A program made the translations under genes and the position numbers. The notes under the pieces are model-generated. The model saw only the letters and a list, made by a program, of their open reading frames with translations. It had not been told where the DNA came from and ran no database searches. A stretch of 64,000 nt of DNA, taken from positions 124,001 to 188,000 of the forward strand of contig WHVA01000040.1 in assembly GCA_015179125.1 (NCBI GenBank), written 5' to 3'. Position 1 is the stretch's first letter. Each line of letters opens with the position of its first letter. This DNA comes from Gautieria morchelliformis (taxonomy: Eukaryota > Basidiomycota > Agaricomycetes > Gomphales > Gomphaceae). This document shows positions 33,325-43,545 of this stretch, one piece after another.

Positions 33325-34422
33325 ATGATGATTCCACGCAGTCAAAGACGTACACAAGCGATGAGCTTGAGGTCCATGCCTCAGGCGCAGCCCAGCGACA
33401 CGATGGCTGACGCTACCCTGGACCAAGAGTCCAGGATGATAGAAGACGGAGAGATTGTAGATCTCACCGCCCTCGTCCCCCCAGTAGAGGACGAGGAAAA
33501 CCCCGACCACGTCTCGTTGAGTGTGGCCGAGGAAGAGACAACGCCGGGCAACGAGCCGGCGCCGCCCCCCCATTCCTCTCTGCCCAGAGACAAAGGAAAG
33601 GGCAGAGAAGTCTCGCCGTCGTCAGACGGTAGAGCAACAACGTCGAGGCAGGCACAAAGCCACGACTCGAACCGACGCTCACGAAGTTGAGCGACGACGA
33701 TGGTCCCTGAAGGGGGACGACGGCAAAAAAGACGAGCCCCAGACGATGGTCAGGGCTCAGAATACTCGAGCTCCAGTCGCAAGAGCTCGAGGGCTCACGC
33801 CATCGACCACGAGACAGCAGAGGCCCTGAACAAACAGGTGCAGGCTGCGCTGCACCAAAGCACGCTGACGCACCACAAGCACAATCAGCTGGCATCGCAG
33901 CTTGACAACGCCACCGCCGCCCTAATGGCAATCAGTAAGGAACTCCACCAGGCGAAGGAGATCAGGCTGCAAGACGCAGCCACGCTGGAGGACGTCCAGA
34001 AAGCCCTCCGCCCACGCGGGGAATGTGACACAACTTGTCCGAGCTCACGACAGTCCGCAGCCATCAAACGCAGTCACGATGCGGAAGACCCGCACCGAAA
34101 GGAGCGGGACAAGCAGCGAATGCCGCCGCCAGCCGTCCCGGTCAAACAGGACGTAAGGTTCAGGAATGAACCTCAAGAGCAACCGGCTGCCCCAACGGAC
34201 AGCTGTAAGACGGTCCAACAGATCATTAGGCAACAGGTCGCCTCAGAGCCTGACTCTGAAACGACGACCGAGAGCTTAGAGCTTGAAGTCGCACACTGGC
34301 AGCGTAAAGAAGCCGCAGCCACACGCCGCCACACGTGGGCACTCGAGCTACTAGCGAAGAATGCTGAAGAAACAGTGGCCCACAGCCACACCGCTCAGCT
34401 GCCCGATGAGCAGCTCATGTGA
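33325..34422 (+). pseudogene. unknown coiled-coil protein with one TGA stop
   Basis: One frame runs from ATG 33325 (MIPRSQRRTQAMSLRSMPQA) to 34422, broken only by TGA at 33688-33690. The N-terminus is acidic and Pro-rich (MIEDGEIVDLTALVPP). The middle is Ser/Arg-rich (EYSSSSRKSSRAHAIDHETA). The C-terminal half is helical and Gln/Glu-rich (HNQLASQLDNATAALMAISK). It has no catalytic motif. Similar architecture occurs in orphan or retroelement-linked proteins of Agaricomycetes, but I do not recognise a family. It ends 47 bp before the Gypsy A LTR. Confidence 0.45.
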
Positions 34423-34468
34423 GCCGTACAGGACGCACGGCAGACATGTGCAGCCTACAACAGCAGGC

Positions 34469-35058
34469 TGTTATGACCGTGCATTTCCGACTTCCGACCT
34501 TCAGTTCCGCAACACTTTCCACCCCTCCGATATTTCCGACATTCCGCCCCTTGTTCTACTCCCTTGTTCTTTCGACTCTATTACTCGGACCCACCAGACC
34601 CGCTTCATTGTTCATCAAGACCATATGTCCAGCTCTCCTTGTGTTTCATTGTCAGATATGTTTTCCCGACCCCTTGTTCTTTGCCATTGTTTTACCTTAC
34701 CCTGAATCTCCCTTGTAGTCCCATTGTTCCCAATTAGTTAGTTCCCACGCATTGTCTACTCGACTTCCGCTTCCCCCGGAATTTGCTTAGTACCATCCCA
34801 TTACCTGTTGTCTCAGCTCTTTGTATAAAAGCCTGTCATGTATGTCTGTTATTCTGCAATCAGATAATCACCTTCGATACTTGATTTCCTTCGCTCCATC
34901 TCCTGTTCCTAGCACAGCGAGTCTAGCAAGACCTCCGTCTCTCCGCCTTCCGTTTTTTCCGCCTCAGTTCCGCCTCAAGTTCCGACCAACCTTTAGTTCA
35001 GTACTTTCCGACTTCCGACTCATTTCCGAAATACCTAGGACAATAGTTCATTGGGGGC
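34469..35058 (+). repeat. 5' LTR of Gypsy A, left part (continues at 53907-53976)
   Basis: It starts TGTTATGACCG. Gypsy B interrupts it at TTGGGGGC/GGGCGC with a 4-bp duplication GGGC. The remaining 70 bp ends ATACGTAACA at 53976, where the solo LTR at 8854-10352 also ends. The LTR is unusually rich in TTCCG. Confidence 0.88.
34824..34868 (+). promoter_or_regulatory. Gypsy A TATA box and predicted self-primer at transcript start
   Basis: TATAAAA at 34824-34830 is followed 34 nt later by AATCAGATAAT (34858-34868), which is exactly complementary to the primer site at 53979-53989. Confidence 0.7.
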
Positions 35059-35287
35059 TGTGGACACTGAGTGTACCAGGAAGAAGTGAGACAAGCGTAT
35101 ATCATGTCGAAATAGTATAGAGAACGCGAACACGCAGTCTAGTAGGAAGAACAAAGCTAAGGCTAATCTGAGTTTCTCGGTCATCTCCCTGCTGTACAGT
35201 ATCTAAGATAGGGAACTAACTACCTCGAACTGTGGGCGCTCCGGCGCTAGATGCGGAGAGGTGTGTGAACACGTCTCAGCGTCTACA
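35059..35287 (-). repeat. 3' LTR of Gypsy B
   Basis: It runs TGTGGACACTGAG to AGCGTCTACA. It differs from the other LTR at five positions, four of them CpG transitions. Confidence 0.93.
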
Positions 35288-35379
35288 CTCCCCCTCAAGA
35301 AAAGTGAAACAACGATATGACTGAAAAGGAAGGAAGAATCGGAAGTGGAGGTTGGTGATGGGAAAGCTTGGTAACAGTG

Positions 35380-36275
35380 TCATGGATCGTCCACGGGTAT
35401 CGGAACTTGGTTGGGTGGGATCCGATTATGTTCGTCGTGAGTGTGGATATACGGGTTTGCAGTTGCAGCCGCATGTCTTTGGAGCCTATGTCCTATGGGT
35501 TGGTAGGGTTCTGTTGTGTTCTCCAGTGCATCCTCTGACGGTCGCGTTTGCGTTTGATCATCCAGAGACTCCTCTTGTTCTTCCTGGGTTACGACGTGGT
35601 ACTGTGGTTCTTCTGTCTCATCCTCCTTCAGATCCTCTAGCGTCTGTAGTAGATTGTCTTCAAGTCGTACTGCGGCTTCGGCATCTTGTTCCTGCGGAGT
35701 CACGCGTGTCCTGAGGTGGAATTTTTTGAGGCGGTTCGCGTGTACTCTTCCCGATGCTTTTCGACCTGATAAGCATTCTAGGTAATAGGAGTTGTTGCTC
35801 TTCCCTGTGATTCTCAATGGGCCTAGCCATGGTGCTGAGAGTTTGTATTTGGTCTCTCTTGATGTGTCGAGTTTCGAGTTGTGCACTAGGACGAGGTCTC
35901 CTATGTCGAATGTCGTAGGTTTAGCCTTTTTATCGAACCACAGTTTCCTCTTCTCTTGAATGGATTGCAAATGTTCCCTTGTGACGTCTCTGTCAGCTTC
36001 TATGAACGCGAATCTTGAACCGATGTCGAAGTCAAGGTCCATGATACTGTCTATATCAAGCGACCCGTCGATGGTACCGAACATGATTGATTTAGGTGAC
36101 GTATTCAGGACCGGTGTCTTCCTTTCGTTCACTAGCGAGATTGCTTTAGGCCATTTCTTCGGCCATACTGTGGTGATGGCCTCTGTGCAATCTGGGTGTT
36201 CTGAGGCGCACTCTTTCCTAGGATTGACAGCAGGAGTTTGTTCTCGTTCTCAATTAGTCCATTGCAGTGTGGGGA
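35380..36275 (-). pseudogene. Gypsy B integrase C-terminal part
   Basis: On the minus strand from 36275 the frame reads YSPHCNGLIENENKLLLSIL, which supplies the catalytic Glu of the integrase DDE triad, and then after a small frameshift near 36190 an open frame from 36132 to 35380. That includes KLWFDKKAKPTTFDIGDLVL and PWLGPLRITGKSNNSYYLEC, the beta-barrel region typical of Gypsy integrase C-termini, then an acidic tail. The upstream part of integrase lies at 42865-43540, beyond the Gypsy D insertion. Confidence 0.85.
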
Positions 36276-36280
36276 GTATG

Positions 36281-36675
36281 TGTGAGGGCAACACTAATGA
36301 CGAAGCCACAACCAAAGATACTCAAGGAGATAAGAGCCGATACTAGGACAATGACCAACTGTGTAGTGGGTATCCTCAGGTTATAACTCTACCAACAATA
36401 GATACATGGGGACTTGCCTGTGTAGTGGGTATCCTCAGAGATCAAGCTGAGGAGACGCCACCACACGGGCTACAGTCTTATAGCGCTGGCAAGGCTTACA
36501 TAATAGGGGAGACGGAAACTTGTAGAAGGTTACGGAAGGTGATGGAATGTGACATGTGATGGAGTGTGACAGAAGGTGACGGAATGTGATGGAAGGTTAT
36601 GGAAACTGACGGAAGGTAACGGAAACTCATGGAAGGAAATAGAAACTTGTGGAAGGAAATGCGTGAACCCTGACA
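36281..36675 (-). repeat. 3' LTR of Gypsy D
   Basis: The LTR ends are TGTGAGGGCAAC and GAACCCTGACA. Its U3 part (about 36510-36665) consists of degenerate GGAAGGTGAYGGAATGTGA-like repeats, about 9-11 bp in period. Confidence 0.95.
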
Positions 36676-36728
36676 TCACCCCCCTCTCAATGCTTGTCGT
36701 CCCGACAAGCACAGCTGCCACCTAGCCC

Positions 36729-37283
36729 TCAACATCCACCGAGACATCGTTTCCAAGTATGCCACAGGCGGGACCACCATCTCTCCTGGCCCTTCCCTTC
36801 CTGGTAACGCAGGTCAATGATGAGCTCAGGGGGATTGGGGTCCATGGGCAAGTGCGGCCCTCGGAACCTTGCTCGACGTATTCGCTCTCCTGCCATGTTA
36901 CGGAAACGCCGCCCCACCCAGCCTTCGAAAGTGTAGGGGGTTCCACAAGGGGGGGTTCCATCGTTGAGGAAGACAGGGTCGCCGACGTAGTACGTGTTCT
37001 CTCGTCTGTGTCGGGGTCTGAGGAATGCGAGTGCAGGGCGAGTGGGCGCCTGACTCTCCGCTGGTGTGAGGTCCTCAGAGCTGACGGACCACTTTGAAGA
37101 CCATGCGACGTCGAGATCATGGCAGTCAAGCATCCTTTGTAGCTTGGCTTCACTGGCTGCTCTGGATGACGAGAAGCCGGAGAAGTGCAGGAGAGTGGGA
37201 TTGACACGTGACATGTTTGGCAGGTCAGAGAGGTTTTGGGTGAAGCTGGGGAGGGCAACAAGCTCAATGGCGGGCGAGGACAT
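36729..37283 (-). CDS. accessory ORF between pol and 3' LTR of Gypsy D, unknown function
   Basis: This is a 184-residue frame (MSSPAIELVALPSFTQNLSD onward). It contains SRVNPTLLHFSGFSSSRAAS and ENTYYVGDPVFLNDGTPP, and a C-terminus with GWVGRRFRNMAGERIRRARF. No signal peptide or membrane segment is apparent, so it is not envelope-like. It sits 107 bp after the pol stop and 53 bp before the LTR, where chromoviruses normally carry nothing. An alternative overlapping frame (36722-37267) is less protein-like. I do not recognise a family. Confidence 0.55.
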   Translation of the reverse strand: MSSPAIELVALPSFTQNLSDLPNMSRVNPTLLHFSGFSSSRAASEAKLQRMLDCHDLDVAWSSKWSVSSEDLTPAESQAPTRPALAFLRPRHRRENTYYVGDPVFLNDGTPPCGTPYTFEGWVGRRFRNMAGERIRRARFRGPHLPMDPNPPELIIDLRYQEGKGQERWWSRLWHTWKRCLGGC

Positions 37284-37389
37284 GGTTGATGGATGTGGTG
37301 AGGTCGATGCAGTGGAAGTGAGCGGTCACAGGTGGAGAGGGGATATATAGCTTATCGGAATGAATTGGTTAGGCGGAGGCCGATATCGC

Positions 37390-40300
37390 TTATCTTTGGG
37401 GTTCTGGACCCTTGACATCATAAGTAGAAGCCCTGCCTGCTGTCCAGTCGAAGAGAGTTTGTCTGGAAGGTTCTGTGAAGTTCTGAAATCTCTGGAAGGG
37501 GAGGGACATATATGTGGCTGCTGAGATACGCTGAGGTGCCTCTGGGTTCTGCCGGTGAAATTCTTTAACGAGTCGCTTTGCCCCAGAGACATCTTTCGCT
37601 GGTAGCCAGAGATCGTCGGCAGCTCCATAGCCCTTCCAGCGCACGAGATACTCCAACCTTCCACGGAACACCCTGCTGTCTAGAATCCTTTCAACTTCAT
37701 ATTCTTTGGCTCCATCCCGTATGACAGGGGGGGGTGGTGGAGGGGCATGACGTTCAAGGATTGGGTCATCTTCATATGGCCGAAGCAGGACGACAGAGAA
37801 CACTGGATGTGTGCGACCAAAGGATGCAGGAAGATTTAGACCATAGGCATTTTGTGAGACCACCTTATTAACAGTGTAGGGGCCTAGCCACTTGTGGTCT
37901 AGCTTCTTCATTGGGCGAGTGGTTGTGATGTTTTGTGCATTGAGCCAGACCTTGTCACCAAGCTTATAAACTGGGGCTGCTTTATGGTGCACGTCATAGA
38001 AGCGTGCCATGTCCTCTGCTGCCTTGGACAGGGCCGAACGAGCTTCTCTTGTGGCCGCTTCCATCCGTGTTGTGAACTCATCCAGGGCCTCGAGTCGAGT
38101 TTCCCGGACTGGTTCCAGTCCCAGCCTTGGATGTTGGCCACTGTCCAACATGAAGGGTGTAGTCTGGGTTGAGGCATGGATTCGGTTGTTATAGGCAAAC
38201 TCGGCCAAGGATATCCATTTAAACCAATCATCCTGACGCTGGTTGACGAATAGTCGAAGGTATTGCTCAATCTCCTGATTAACTCTTTCAGTCTGTCCAT
38301 CAGTTTGGGGGTGATAAGCAGTAGAGGCAGCGACTTTGACACCAAGAAGTTTGTTCAGTTCATGCATGAACTGGGAGATGAACTGTGTGCCTCGATCACT
38401 GATGATTTCTTCAGGGAGCCCATGAAGTTTCCAAACATGATCACGGAAGAGTCGGGCAACTCCCACCGAAGTTACATCTGAAGTGGTGGGAATGACATGT
38501 GCACGCTTTGAGAGGCGATCGACGACAACAAGGAGAGCATCATAGCCATGACTGGTAGGCAGTTCTACGATCAAGTCAACAGACATAACCTGCCATCTAC
38601 GGTCTGGGATACGGTTTGGTAGAAGCTTGCCAATGGGAGAAGCAGGGAAGGTTTTTGTCCGGTTGCACAGGTCACAGGCCTTCACGTATTTTGCAATGTA
38701 ACGTCCCATCCCAGGCCACCAGTAACTCTGAGCAACTAGTTCAGTGGTTCTCCAACGACCAGGGTGACCGGTGAGAGGCATGTCATGGTGCGCTTTCACT
38801 ATGTCATGTCGTAGTTTTGCATCAAGCGGCACGTACACTTTGTTGTGATAGAGGACAAGCCCATCCTGTTCAGACCACTCTTCTCCTCGTAAATTTCCAG
38901 AGGAGCCCAGTTCTTTGAGAGCCTTGACAACCTTTTCCTCCCGGTCTACACAGTTCCTTACTCGATTGAGGAAAGCATCACCTTCACCTGGGACTAACTG
39001 TGCCCCAGCCTCTGGAGGATTCGCCTTGATGTGGAACAAGTCAGGGGTAAGTAAGACTTGATTTTGGTTGTCTTCCTCCCCCCGCTTATGATCCACGCGT
39101 CGTGAGAGTGCATCAGGCTTGGCTGAATGACGACCAGGACGATGGATCAGCTCAAAATCAAAGCGAGAGAGGTAGAGTGACCAGCGTGCTTGACGACGGT
39201 TCAGGTTTTGTGCAGTGCGGAAGTAGGTGAGATTCTGATGGTCATTGAGAATCTCAATCTTGTGCTTTGTTCCCTCTACGATGTGGCACCATTCCTCTAA
39301 TCCCCGAATCACAGAAAGAAGCTCCTTGTCATGGATGGAATAGTTGCGTTCAGCATCATTGAGGCTTTTGGAGACAAACCCCACAGGCTGCCATTTGCCA
39401 TCATCACATAGCTGGGACAGTACTGCTCCTGTGGCATAGGCTGAGGCATCTGTTTCAAGACGGAAATGTTTGTCTTGATCAGGGAGGACAAGGATCGGTG
39501 TTGAGGTGATGAGGAGTTTGAGCTTGTCGAAGGACATTTGCTCTGGGCCATTTGGATCCCGAGACCATTGGGCATCCTGTTTTGTCAACTGGTTGAGGGG
39601 CTTTGCAATGTGTGAGAAGTCTTCCACAAATCTACGGTAGAAGTTGATGAAACCAAGGAATGATTTGACTTCAGTGACGTTACATGGTATTGGCCAGTCC
39701 CACACCCCTGCAACCTTGACTGGGTCCATGGCAACCTGTCCTTGAGAGAGGATGAGGCCGAGATACTCCACCTCTAGTTGCTCAAATAGGCATTTTTCAG
39801 GTTTGAGGTACAGGTTGTTGGCCCGGAGGATTTCAAGGACACGTCATACAATCCTACGATGTTCTTCAAGCGACTCTGTGAAGATGAGAATGTCGTCCAT
39901 GAACACCACCACAACCCCTTCATCGATGAGACTCTTGAAGATGTCATTCATCATCGTCTGGAGGGTTGCTGGGCTGTTCGTGAGTCCAAAGAACATGACT
40001 AGAGGTTCATACAGGCCCCTATTTGTCCGAAAGGCTGCCTTCCACTCATCACCCTCTTTTATGCGTACATTATTATATCCCCAGTGAATGTCAGCTTTGT
40101 GAAGTATTTAGCCCTTCCAGCAGCAATCTTATTCATGATGTCTGGGACAAGGGCAAAGGATAGGCATTCTTGATTGTTATATCATTGAGCTTCCGGTAGT
40201 CTTGCACAAATCTAAGACTGCCGTCCTTTTTCTTCACAAAGAAGACTGGAGATGCCATAGGTGACTTGGAAGGACGGATACGATGGCTCTTCAGGTTCTC

Positions 40301-41307
40301 CTCAAGGAAGTTATCCAGTTCCCTTTGCTCAACCGGTGACATTGGGTAAACCTTTGTGCTGAAGGGTTGTGCACCTGGAGTGAGCTCAATTGCATGGTCC
40401 CAGGGCTTTCGAGGAGGCAGTTGGTCAAATGACTCCTTAGAAAACACATCCTTGAACTCCTGGTATGGTTTGGGGACAAGGTCCTCGAAGGATCTGACTG
40501 GTGCAGACTTGCTGGCCCGTTCAGCAAGCTGTTGGGAGACAGTCCAGCCTGCGCCAATCATTTCAGGACTCTCATTCACAAAGATGACAAAGGTCCTGTC
40601 TCCTTCCTCAAGTAGGGAGCGGGTGTGCTGTATGGGAACCTCCTCTTGATCTACACTCTCTTCTGGAACAGTTTCGACTGTGGGCCCTCTGACAACAGGT
40701 CTGCCCCCACATGACTTGGGACAGCGTGTCATCTTCACATCTCCTGTATGCCAGTCAACTTCTGGGTTGTGTTCAACAAGCCATGTGTGACCAAGAATGA
40801 TGGCAAGTCGTCCAAGGCTCGTGACGGAGAATGTGGCACGTTCCGTATGATCCCCAAAGGTGCAAATGAGGTCAACTTCTTCCTTGATTGAGCCAGCCTC
40901 ATTTGGGGTACCATCAATATTGTAGACGGGGATGCACGGGGTAGGGGACAGGCCCGAAGTCTGTGTTCCCTTACAAACTCCACATCGATGAACATCCCTG
41001 TAGCACCACTGTCAAGGAGGGAGTCAATTGCAAGTGGATGCCCTGTGTCAACGGAGTGGACCTTGAGAGGTACTTTGGTGCATCGGCGGAGGTCAGCAGT
41101 ACGGACATATAGAGGGACTGGAAGGTTTGCATTAGCAACTGGAGCGATGGGTTGGGTTTTTGGCATGGCTGGTTTGGTTTCAGGTCGATCAGGGATAGGA
41201 GAAGGATGCATCATATCGCCTGTGATCCCTATTGTACATGTTTCGAGAACTGAAAACCGATTCGTCGAGCGGGGCATGTCTTTCACTGCTGACTGGCCTA
41301 AAAACCC
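37390..41307 (-). pseudogene. Gypsy D Pol: protease, RT, RNase H, integrase, chromodomain
   Basis: Read on the minus strand. Protease motif [15 protein letters not shown] lies at about 41000. A frameshift near 40945 and another near 40135 follow. The RT start ([20 protein letters not shown]) is at about 40200, then a damaged RT centre with FMDD (39895) and a TGA at 39844-39846. From 39771 a 793-residue frame is open: RT thumb, RNase H (LETDASAYATGAVLSQ), integrase zinc finger (HHDMPLTGHPG, CDLCNRTK), integrase core (SVDLIVELP, SDRGTQF, QTERVNQEIE), and a chromodomain at about residues 691-745 (YEVERILDSRV, LEYLVRWKGYGAADDLWLP). The chromodomain marks the chromovirus clade, where it directs integration to modified chromatin. 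The copy is defective in RT. Confidence 0.92.
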
Positions 41308-42404
41308 TTTCCTTCATCTTGGACAGGGGCTTCCACCTCCTGTTTGCGTTCCTCCATCACCGCTGCCACAGATTTAGAGACAATTGCTGCAATGTCCGCC
41401 TCCGTGAGGTTTGCGCGGATTCGTGGCTTGCGAGGTTCAGGACAGTCTGGTGAAATGTGACCAGGTCTCTTACAGTTGTAGCAGGTCCGTGTTTCGGTGC
41501 AGTGGTGGGATGAGTCAATGTCCATAGGTGTCGCATTACTGGGTGGTGCTGTGACAACAGGAGCCGTAGCAGGAGTGTGGAGTGGACGGGCAGGAGGAGG
41601 CCGATTAGGGACATGAGGTGTCTGTGCCTTCCTGACCTCTAACAGACGGCGATGATTGCGGTCAATCTGACAGGCTGCTTCCTTCCAGGCTTTGAGGTTG
41701 GATGGAAGAAAGGGCTGGGCGTGGATCTTATCAAGGATACCTGCTGGAAGGCCACGAGCATAGGCATCCTCGAGTGCCTCATCATTAAAGCCTGTCCTGC
41801 CTGCCAGGATCTCAAATTGCGCCGTGTATTCATCTGCCGACATTCCTGACGCCATCCTAAGGTCATGCAGTTTAGTGCGAGCCGTTCTGGCATGATCTGG
41901 GTCACCAAAGGCCTCCTCCACACGTTTAATGAACCCCTCCAGAGTGGATATAGAGGAGGTGCCATCAATGACAGCCTGTGTCTCGTTGTGTGCCCATATC
42001 TCCGCAGAGCCTCCTGTCATGAAGGAAAGAGCATATAGGATCTTTGTGCGCTCATCTGGGAAGGATGCCGGCTGGACAGCGATGGACAATCTGATAGACA
42101 TGATAAACCCTTCAGTCTCTGCACGGTCTCCATTGAACTTCTCCGGTTCTGCTGCTTTGATAGAGCGAGTAGATGGAGGGACACTGTGAGGTACTGAGGG
42201 CGCAAGGGCTTGAGCAGCAGCAACAGCAGCGTTGGCGGCAGCATTGGCTAAGTGGTCGTGAACGTTAACAATCTGACTGTGCAGTTCCTGATTCTGCAGT
42301 TGAAGTTGCTGCAGCTGCTGTGCTTGGCTGGAAAGGAGGCCTCGAAGAAATGGCCCATGGTCACCCAGGGAGTCCCAGTATGCGTCTGGGAGTTGGTCTG
42401 CCAT
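41298..42404 (-). CDS. Gypsy D Gag
   Basis: I place the start at 42404 (MADQLPDAYWDSLGDHGPFL), downstream of the LTR and primer site; the longer frame to 42542 would begin in the LTR. It has a Gln-rich coiled coil, a retrotransposon Gag core (EPEKFNGDRAETEGFIMSIR, GGSAEIWAHN), and a CCHC knuckle (CYNCKRPGHISPDC). The frame is intact and ends TAG at 41298, next to a slippery heptamer leading into pol. Confidence 0.9.
   Translation of the reverse strand: MADQLPDAYWDSLGDHGPFLRGLLSSQAQQLQQLQLQNQELHSQIVNVHDHLANAAANAAVAAAQALAPSVPHSVPPSTRSIKAAEPEKFNGDRAETEGFIMSIRLSIAVQPASFPDERTKILYALSFMTGGSAEIWAHNETQAVIDGTSSISTLEGFIKRVEEAFGDPDHARTARTKLHDLRMASGMSADEYTAQFEILAGRTGFNDEALEDAYARGLPAGILDKIHAQPFLPSNLKAWKEAACQIDRNHRRLLEVRKAQTPHVPNRPPPARPLHTPATAPVVTAPPSNATPMDIDSSHHCTETRTCYNCKRPGHISPDCPEPRKPRIRANLTEADIAAIVSKSVAAVMEERKQEVEAPVQDEGKGF
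41301..41307 (-). promoter_or_regulatory. candidate -1 ribosomal frameshift site of Gypsy D
   Basis: The minus strand reads GGGTTTT split in the Gag frame as G GGT TTT, then TAG. A -1 shift continues GGG TTT TTA GGC directly into the protease frame without a stop. Confidence 0.6.
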
Positions 42405-42452
42405 AGGCTGAGATGAAGGCTGGTTAAGAAAAGTGTGTGGGGTCGTCCTATG

Positions 42453-42462
42453 AGCTTGATCT
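42453..42462 (-). other. Gypsy D primer binding site, predicted self-primed
   Basis: The minus strand, 2 nt inside the 5' LTR, reads AGATCAAGCT, complementary to AGCTTGATCT at 42632-42623 in the LTR. It does not start with TGG as tRNA-primed sites do. Confidence 0.65.
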
Positions 42463-42464
42463 TC

Positions 42465-42859
42465 TGTGAGGGCAACACTAATGACGAAGCCACAACCAAA
42501 GATACTCAAGGAGATAAGAGCCAATACTAGGACAATGACCAACTGTGTAGTGGGTATCCTCAGGTTATAACTCTACCAACAATAGATACATGGGGACTTG
42601 CCTGTGTAGTGGGTATCCTCAGAGATCAAGCTGAGGAGACACCACCACACGGGCTACAGTCTTATAGCGCTGGCAAGGCTTACATAATAGGGGAGACGGA
42701 AACTTGTAGAAGGTTACGGAAGGTGATGGAATGTGACATGTGACGGAGTGTGACAGAAGGTGATGGAATGTGACGGAAGGTTATGGAAACTGACGGTAGG
42801 TAACGGAAACTCATGGAAGGAAATAGAAACTTGTGGAAGGAAATGCGTGAACCCTGACA
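42465..42859 (-). repeat. 5' LTR of Gypsy D
   Basis: On the minus strand TATAAG at 42666 lies 34 nt before the putative transcript start AGCTTGATCT (42632). It differs from the 3' LTR at six positions, five of them at CpG. Confidence 0.95.
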
Positions 42860-42864
42860 GTATG

Positions 42865-43540
42865 CTGGTGCGACTTCGTGTTCAATGCCGAACTCCAGCA
42901 AGACAGCTGTCATATGGTGTCCTTTGAAGTGTGATCCCCCGTCAGTGAGTAAGCGTTTGGGTGATTGCCACTCGTGACATATCGTCCGTAGCGCTGTCGC
43001 TGAGGCTAGGCCTGTTCCTGATTTTTTGAGGATGAACCCCCAGATGTATCTAGTGAAGAAGTCAACGAAGACCAGGGCTTCGGAGTAACCTCCTATCCCT
43101 TTGGGTAGTTTCAGATAGTCTGCTGCTAGCATGTTGAATGGGTGTAACCGGATAATGGGTTGGAGTAGGAAATTTCGTAAACGGGGGCCAAATTGTTGGC
43201 AGCTAGGGCACTCTGACGGTATTTCCGTGCAATCGCGTCTCAACTGGGGCCAGTCATAGTCGATGCGTAACTCCAGCGTTAGGATGTCTCTTGCCCAGTG
43301 GCCGATGTTCTTATGGGTTTCGAGGGCTTTTGCTCGGCCTTCGACCCTCGACAGCACTTCAACTGGGTGCGTCATTCCGGGTCTCATTCTCCATAGCTTG
43401 TTGTCCTCGATGAAAAATCCTTTGGCTCGGCGCTTGATCGTTTCTCTTTCTCTCTCCGACACGTCACTTGGCAACGTTAGTTCAAGGAGCCAGTTGAGTA
43501 TGGCCGTCGTGTCCGTGTCATCCTCGAATCTCTTCATCAG
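42865..43540 (-). pseudogene. Gypsy B integrase N-terminal and core part
   Basis: It continues from RNase H across the Copia C1 insertion (NGEYMN then LMKRFEDDTDTTAI). The HHCC zinc segment (HKNIGHWARDIL, CPSCQQFG) precedes the core Asp residues in LAADYLKLPKG and LLTDGGSHFKGHH. The frame is then cut by the Gypsy D LTR at HEVAPAY. The final catalytic Glu lies at about 36255 on the far side of D. Confidence 0.88.
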
Positions 43541-43545
43541 GTTCG

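Larger units (their letters stand above)
36281..42859 (-). mobile_element. Ty3/Gypsy chromovirus-type element D inserted in B integrase
   Basis: LTRs of 395 bp lie at 36281-36675 and 42465-42859, with a perfect 5-bp target duplication GTATG (36276-36280 and 42860-42864). The polypurine tract GAGAGGGGGGTGA (minus strand) abuts the 3' LTR. It has Gag, Pol with chromodomain, and an extra 3' ORF. Confidence 0.95.

Noticed and set aside
36722-37267. Alternative overlapping frame of the Gypsy D accessory ORF
   Set aside because: Less protein-like composition than the frame at 36729-37283; judged a shadow.
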